A DNA stretch of 64,000 nt from Streptomyces cylindrosporus (GTDB taxonomy: Bacteria; Actinomycetota; Actinomycetes; Streptomycetales; Streptomycetaceae), in NCBI RefSeq assembly GCF_022698165.1, contig NZ_JALDAY010000007.1, forward strand, positions 496,001-560,000, given 5' to 3'. The notes below the pieces were generated by a model, which saw only the letters and a program-made list of their open reading frames with translations, did no database searches and was not told the DNA's origin. The position numbers were made by a program, and so were the translations under genes. Position 1 is the stretch's first letter. Every line of letters starts with the position of its first letter. This document shows positions 60,547 through 64,000 of the stretch, piece after piece.

Positions 60547-60582
60547 GGTATTCGGGACACGAACTTGGTATTCGGGACACGA
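60547..60582. repeat. Tandem 16-bp repeats upstream of the flavin monooxygenase gene
   Basis: GGTATTCGGGACACGA occurs exactly at 60547-60562 and 60567-60582 (period 20), and a decayed copy (ATTACGGGACTCCA) lies about 20 bases nearer the monooxygenase gene. Repeats at two helical turns suit a multimeric activator. Confidence 0.55.
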
Positions 60583-60588
60583 TGAGCG

Positions 60589-61542
60589 CTACCGCCGTGC
60601 CCCGAGCGCCGTGGCGTCCCCCGGCGCCTGATGGGGCAGCCGCTCCAGCGTCGCGGCGATGCCCGCCCGGTCGACGACGTCGATCAGGGCCTGGCCGATG
60701 ACGGGCACCGGCTCACGGGCCGGGAGGACCAGGCCGATGCGTTCCGTGCGGACCGGGCGGACCAGCGGGACGGCGTGCATGCCCGCGGGGACACCGAAGA
60801 CGTGCAGCCAGGCGTACGGCACGACGCTCGCCCACTGGCCGGCCCTGACCTGCGCGAACAGGGAGGCGATCGAGTCGGTCTCCACGCGCGGGGTCACCGA
60901 GACGCCGACGGCCTCGAACACCGCGTCGAGCACCTGGCGGCCCTGCATCATCGGGTGCAGCAGGCACAGGGGGTACTGGGCCGCGTCCTCCCAGGAGATC
61001 TCGGCGGGACCGGCGTCGGGGGCGGACCGCTGGGTCAGCAGGACATAGCGCTCCTGGTACAGCGGCACGAACCTGAAGTCGTGCGCCGCGACGGAACTGT
61101 GGTAGGTGACGGCGGCGTCGAGTTCGTACGTCCGGAGCCTGCCCACGATGTCCTCGGCCCGCAGGTCGGCGAAGACCTGGACGGTGGCCAGCGGGTTGGC
61201 GGCGCAGAAGGGCTGGGTGAGGAGGGCGACCGCGGTGGAGGCGGTGGGGACGGTGCCGATGCGCAGGCGGCCGGTCAGGCCTGCCCGCAGTGCCTGGATC
61301 TCGCTCTCCATCGCGTCCCGGTCGGCGAGGATGCGCTGCGCCCAGACGACGACCCGCTCGCCCTCCGGGGTCAGTCCGTCGAACCTGCGGCCCCGCTGGA
61401 CCAGCGGGATGCCCAGCTCCTCCTCCAGCTTGCGGATGCCCTCGGACAGGGCCGGCTGGGAGACGTAGCAGGCCTGCGCCGCCTTCGCGAAGTGGCGGGC
61501 GCGGGCGAGGGCGACGAGGTACTCGAGTTGGCGCAGCAGCAC
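60589..61542 (-). CDS. LysR-family transcriptional regulator
   Basis: A 317-residue LysR protein (VLLRQLEYLVALARARHFAKAAQACYVSQPALSEGIRKLEEELG) with a CbbR/GltC-like effector domain. GTG 61542. Divergent from the molybdoenzyme gene with 168 bases between; this regulator/FdhF-like pairing is common in actinobacteria. It could also drive the monooxygenase gene after it. Confidence 0.9.
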   Translation of the reverse strand: MLLRQLEYLVALARARHFAKAAQACYVSQPALSEGIRKLEEELGIPLVQRGRRFDGLTPEGERVVVWAQRILADRDAMESEIQALRAGLTGRLRIGTVPTASTAVALLTQPFCAANPLATVQVFADLRAEDIVGRLRTYELDAAVTYHSSVAAHDFRFVPLYQERYVLLTQRSAPDAGPAEISWEDAAQYPLCLLHPMMQGRQVLDAVFEAVGVSVTPRVETDSIASLFAQVRAGQWASVVPYAWLHVFGVPAGMHAVPLVRPVRTERIGLVLPAREPVPVIGQALIDVVDRAGIAATLERLPHQAPGDATALGARR

Positions 61543-61710
61543 GCCTCCATGATCCCCCGGATCGGGACGCCCGGCACCGACGGCCCGCCCCCGCTGTCCG
61601 GCGCTGATCGGCGTTGCTTCTCAAACGATCGGAAACTCCGCTTTGACCTGCCCCGACGCACTGCCGAAGAGTGGGCCTGTTCAGAGCTGACGGAGAGGGC
61701 GGGGCACTCG

Positions 61711-64000
61711 ATGCGGGACCTGGAAGAACCGGACGAGGCCGAGTTGTCCGTGACGGCGCCCAGGACATGGGCCACCGGCGCCCCCGCGGTCGTGCACGCG
61801 CTCCGGTACGCGCTCGGGCAGACCTCCCCGAAGCGCACCGCCCTGACGCTGCTCAACATCAACCAGACCAAGGGCTTCGACTGCCCCGGGTGTGCCTGGC
61901 CGGAGCCCGCGCCGGGCAAGCGGCACCGCAACGAGTACTGCGAGAACGGCGCCAAGCACATCGCCGACGAGGCCACCTCCCGGCGGGTGACCGCCGACTT
62001 CTTCCGCCGTCACTCGGTCGACGAGCTGAACCGCAGGTCGGACTACTGGCTCAACCAGCAGGGCCGGCTGACCGAGCCGATGGTGCTGCGCGAGGGCGCC
62101 GAGTACTACGAGCCGATCGGCTGGGACGAGGCCCTGGACCTGCTGGCCGAGGAGCTGCGTGCCCTCGACCACCCGGACGAGGCGCTGTTCTACACCTCCG
62201 GGCGGCTGGCGAACGAACCCGCCTTCCTGCTCCAGCTGTTCGCGCGGGCCTTCGGCACCAACAACCTGCCGGACTGCTCCAACATGTGCCACGAGTCCAG
62301 CGGTTCGGCCCTCAACGAGACCCTGGGCATCGGCAAGGGCAGTGTCTCCCTCGACGACCTCCACGACTCGGACCTGGTCTTCGTCGTGGGCCAGAACCCC
62401 GGCACCAACCACCCGCGCATGCTCTCCGCGCTGGAGGAGACCAAGCGCCGCGGCGGCCAGGTGATCGCCGTCAACCCGCTCCCCGAGGCGGGGCTGCTGC
62501 GCTTCAAGCATCCGCAGAAGGCCCGCGGGATCGTCGGCCGCGGCACCGAGATCGCCGACCAGTTCCTGCAGATCCGCCCCGGCGGCGACCTCGCCCTGTT
62601 CCAGGCGCTGAACCTGCTGCTGTTGGAGGCGGAGGACAGGGAGCCGGGCACCGTCCTGGACCGGGAGTTCATCGAGGCGCACACGACGGGTTACGAGGCC
62701 TTCGCCGAGCACATCCGCAAGACGTCCTGGGACGAGGTCCTGGAGGCCACCGGGCTGAGCCGGGACGAGATCGAGCGGGTGCACGCGCGCGTGCTGGCCA
62801 GCCGCAGCGTCATCGTCTGCTGGGCGATGGGCCTGACCCAGCACAAGCACGGCGTCCCCACGATCAGGGAGGTCGTCAACTTCCTTCTGCTGCGCGGGAA
62901 CATCGGCCGTCCGGGCGCGGGCGTCTGCCCGGTGCGGGGGCACAGCAACGTGCAGGGCGACCGCACGATGGGCGTCTGGGAGCGCATGCCGCAGGCGTTC
63001 CTGGACCGGCTGGGCGACGAGTTCGGCTTCACCGCGCCGACCGCCCACGGCCTGGACTCGGTCGACTCGATCCGCGCCATGCGCGACGGGCGCGCCAAGG
63101 TCTTCGTCGGCGTCGCGGGCAACTTCGTACGGGCCACCCCGGACAGCGACGTCACCGAGCGCGCCCTGCGCAACTGCCGTCTGACGGTGCACATCTCGAC
63201 CAAGCTGAACCGCTCGCACGCCGTGTGCGGCCGCAGGGCGCTGATCCTGCCGACGCTCGGCCGCAGCGACCGTGACGTGCAGGCGGGCGGCGAGCAGTTC
63301 ATGACGGTCGAGGACTCGATGAGCGAGGTCCACGCCACCCGCGGCCGCCTGGCCCCGGCCTCCGAGCACCTGCTGAGTGAGGTTTCCATCATCAGCCGCC
63401 TGGCCCGCAAGGTGCTGGGCCCTCAACCCGCCATCCCCTGGGCGGAGTTCGAGGCCGACTACGACCGCGTCCGCGACCGGATCGCCCGGGTCGTCGACGG
63501 CTTCCAGGACTTCAACGAGCGGGTCCGCCGGCCCGGCGGCTTCCGCCTCCCCAACCCGGTCAACAGCAAGGTGTTCCGCACGCCGTCCGGCAAGGCGGTC
63601 TTCACCGCCAACGACTTCACGCTGCTCCAGGCGCCCAAGGGCCACCTGATCCTGCAGACTCTGCGCTCGCACGACCAGTGGAACACCGTCCCGTACGCGA
63701 TGGACGACCGCTACCGGGGCATCGAGGGAGGCCGCCGCGTCGTCCTCGTCAACCGGGCCGACCTCGACGAACTCGGCCTGGAGGACGGCGAGATGGTCGA
63801 CCTCGTCAGCATCTGGACCGACGGCACCGAGCGCCGCGCCGACGACTTCCGCCTCGTCGCCTACCCGACGCCCCGGGGCTCGGCCGCCGCCTACTACCCG
63901 GAGACCAACGTCCTGGTCCCGCTCGACAGCGTCGCCGACATCAGTAACACACCGACGTCGAAGAGCGTGATCGTCCGCCTGGAGCGGCCGAGCGACCGCA
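61711..64000 (+). CDS. FdhF/YdeP-family molybdopterin oxidoreductase, runs off the window
   Basis: At least 763 residues, still open at the last base. It starts at ATG 61711 (AGAGGG upstream). N-terminal Cys58-x-x-Cys61 in GFDCPGCAWPEP marks the YdeP/FdhF-like group; the Mo-binding Cys lies in DCSNMCHESSG. MGD-binding motifs include GQNPGTNHPRM and RGNIGRPGAGVCPVRGHSNVQGDRTMG, and the C-terminal barrel ends NTPTSKSVIVRLE, so few residues are missing. Probably a formate dehydrogenase-like enzyme of acid or redox stress; substrate not proven. Confidence 0.92.
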   Translation, partial: MRDLEEPDEAELSVTAPRTWATGAPAVVHALRYALGQTSPKRTALTLLNINQTKGFDCPGCAWPEPAPGKRHRNEYCENGAKHIADEATSRRVTADFFRRHSVDELNRRSDYWLNQQGRLTEPMVLREGAEYYEPIGWDEALDLLAEELRALDHPDEALFYTSGRLANEPAFLLQLFARAFGTNNLPDCSNMCHESSGSALNETLGIGKGSVSLDDLHDSDLVFVVGQNPGTNHPRMLSALEETKRRGGQVIAVNPLPEAGLLRFKHPQKARGIVGRGTEIADQFLQIRPGGDLALFQALNLLLLEAEDREPGTVLDREFIEAHTTGYEAFAEHIRKTSWDEVLEATGLSRDEIERVHARVLASRSVIVCWAMGLTQHKHGVPTIREVVNFLLLRGNIGRPGAGVCPVRGHSNVQGDRTMGVWERMPQAFLDRLGDEFGFTAPTAHGLDSVDSIRAMRDGRAKVFVGVAGNFVRATPDSDVTERALRNCRLTVHISTKLNRSHAVCGRRALILPTLGRSDRDVQAGGEQFMTVEDSMSEVHATRGRLAPASEHLLSEVSIISRLARKVLGPQPAIPWAEFEADYDRVRDRIARVVDGFQDFNERVRRPGGFRLPNPVNSKVFRTPSGKAVFTANDFTLLQAPKGHLILQTLRSHDQWNTVPYAMDDRYRGIEGGRRVVLVNRADLDELGLEDGEMVDLVSIWTDGTERRADDFRLVAYPTPRGSAAAYYPETNVLVPLDSVADISNTPTSKSVIVRLERPSDR

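Noticed and set aside
60547..60582. Possible CRISPR-like repeats
   Set aside because: Only two exact copies with a four-base gap; no spacers and no cas genes.
61671..63275. 534-residue plus-strand frame at the molybdoenzyme
   Set aside because: The neighbouring frame from 61711 has the molybdopterin motifs; this frame is Arg/Gly/Pro-rich with no motif.

Overview
The window is high-GC DNA with GC-rich third codon positions, dense divergent and overlapping genes, GTG starts, and Tat and lipoprotein signals. A dispersed hairpin repeat typical of streptomycetes also occurs. All of this points to a Streptomyces chromosome or a very close relative. No rRNA, tRNA, CRISPR array or intact phage is visible. 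About 67 protein genes can be supported, the first and last cut by the window edges.

Layout. (1) 1-8145: a LacI regulator divergent from a sugar operon made of a GH127 beta-L-arabinofuranosidase-type enzyme, an ABC binding lipoprotein, two permeases and a secreted clan-A glycosidase with a ricin-type lectin tail. No ATPase is encoded, so a shared MsiK-type ATPase is presumably used. (2) 8132-21183: an acyl-CoA catabolic island with an enoyl-CoA hydratase, paired acyl-CoA dehydrogenases, an acyl-CoA ligase, a ferredoxin-type reductase, a CaiB enzyme, an LLM oxidoreductase, a two-subunit B12-dependent acyl-CoA mutase, an N-terminally extended crotonase, an amidohydrolase and a rearranged CaiB enzyme. 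(3) 21180-27648: a complete mycofactocin locus (mftR divergent from mftABCDE, then a mycofactocin-type SDR and mftF), translationally coupled to the last gene of the acyl-CoA island. This joint unit is the most interesting part of the window: it suggests a mycofactocin-dependent alcohol oxidation feeding a branched acyl-CoA pathway that passes through a cobalamin mutase of unusual active site.

(4) 27675-47000: a mixed housekeeping and accessory region. It holds a DJ-1 protein with a LysR regulator, a large TerD-domain protein, a fructosamine kinase, a PRTase/CBS/small membrane protein group, a hydrolase-fold protein lacking its nucleophile, a Bcr-type MFS pump with MarR, an RsbW-like kinase, an SDR under tandem palindromic operators, PadR, GDSL, MBL, a shrunken crotonase, a beta-hydroxyacid dehydrogenase with TetR, a Tat-secreted glycosidase-like protein, an epoxide hydrolase, an AraC regulator and a VOC protein. 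(5) 47465-49981: TetR and alcohol dehydrogenase genes flanking a remarkable 54-bp nested palindrome, followed by a decayed IS481 transposase. (6) 50049-64000: an NDH-2/FSP1-like oxidoreductase, argG with a promoter embedded in ARG boxes, glucarate catabolism (gudD and a GntP permease), a TauE exporter with a cysteine dioxygenase, an amidohydrolase and LacI pair with three evenly spaced operators, a flavin monooxygenase, and a LysR regulator divergent from an FdhF/YdeP-type molybdoenzyme that runs off the end.

All family assignments come from reading motifs and remembered family features; no database search was possible.
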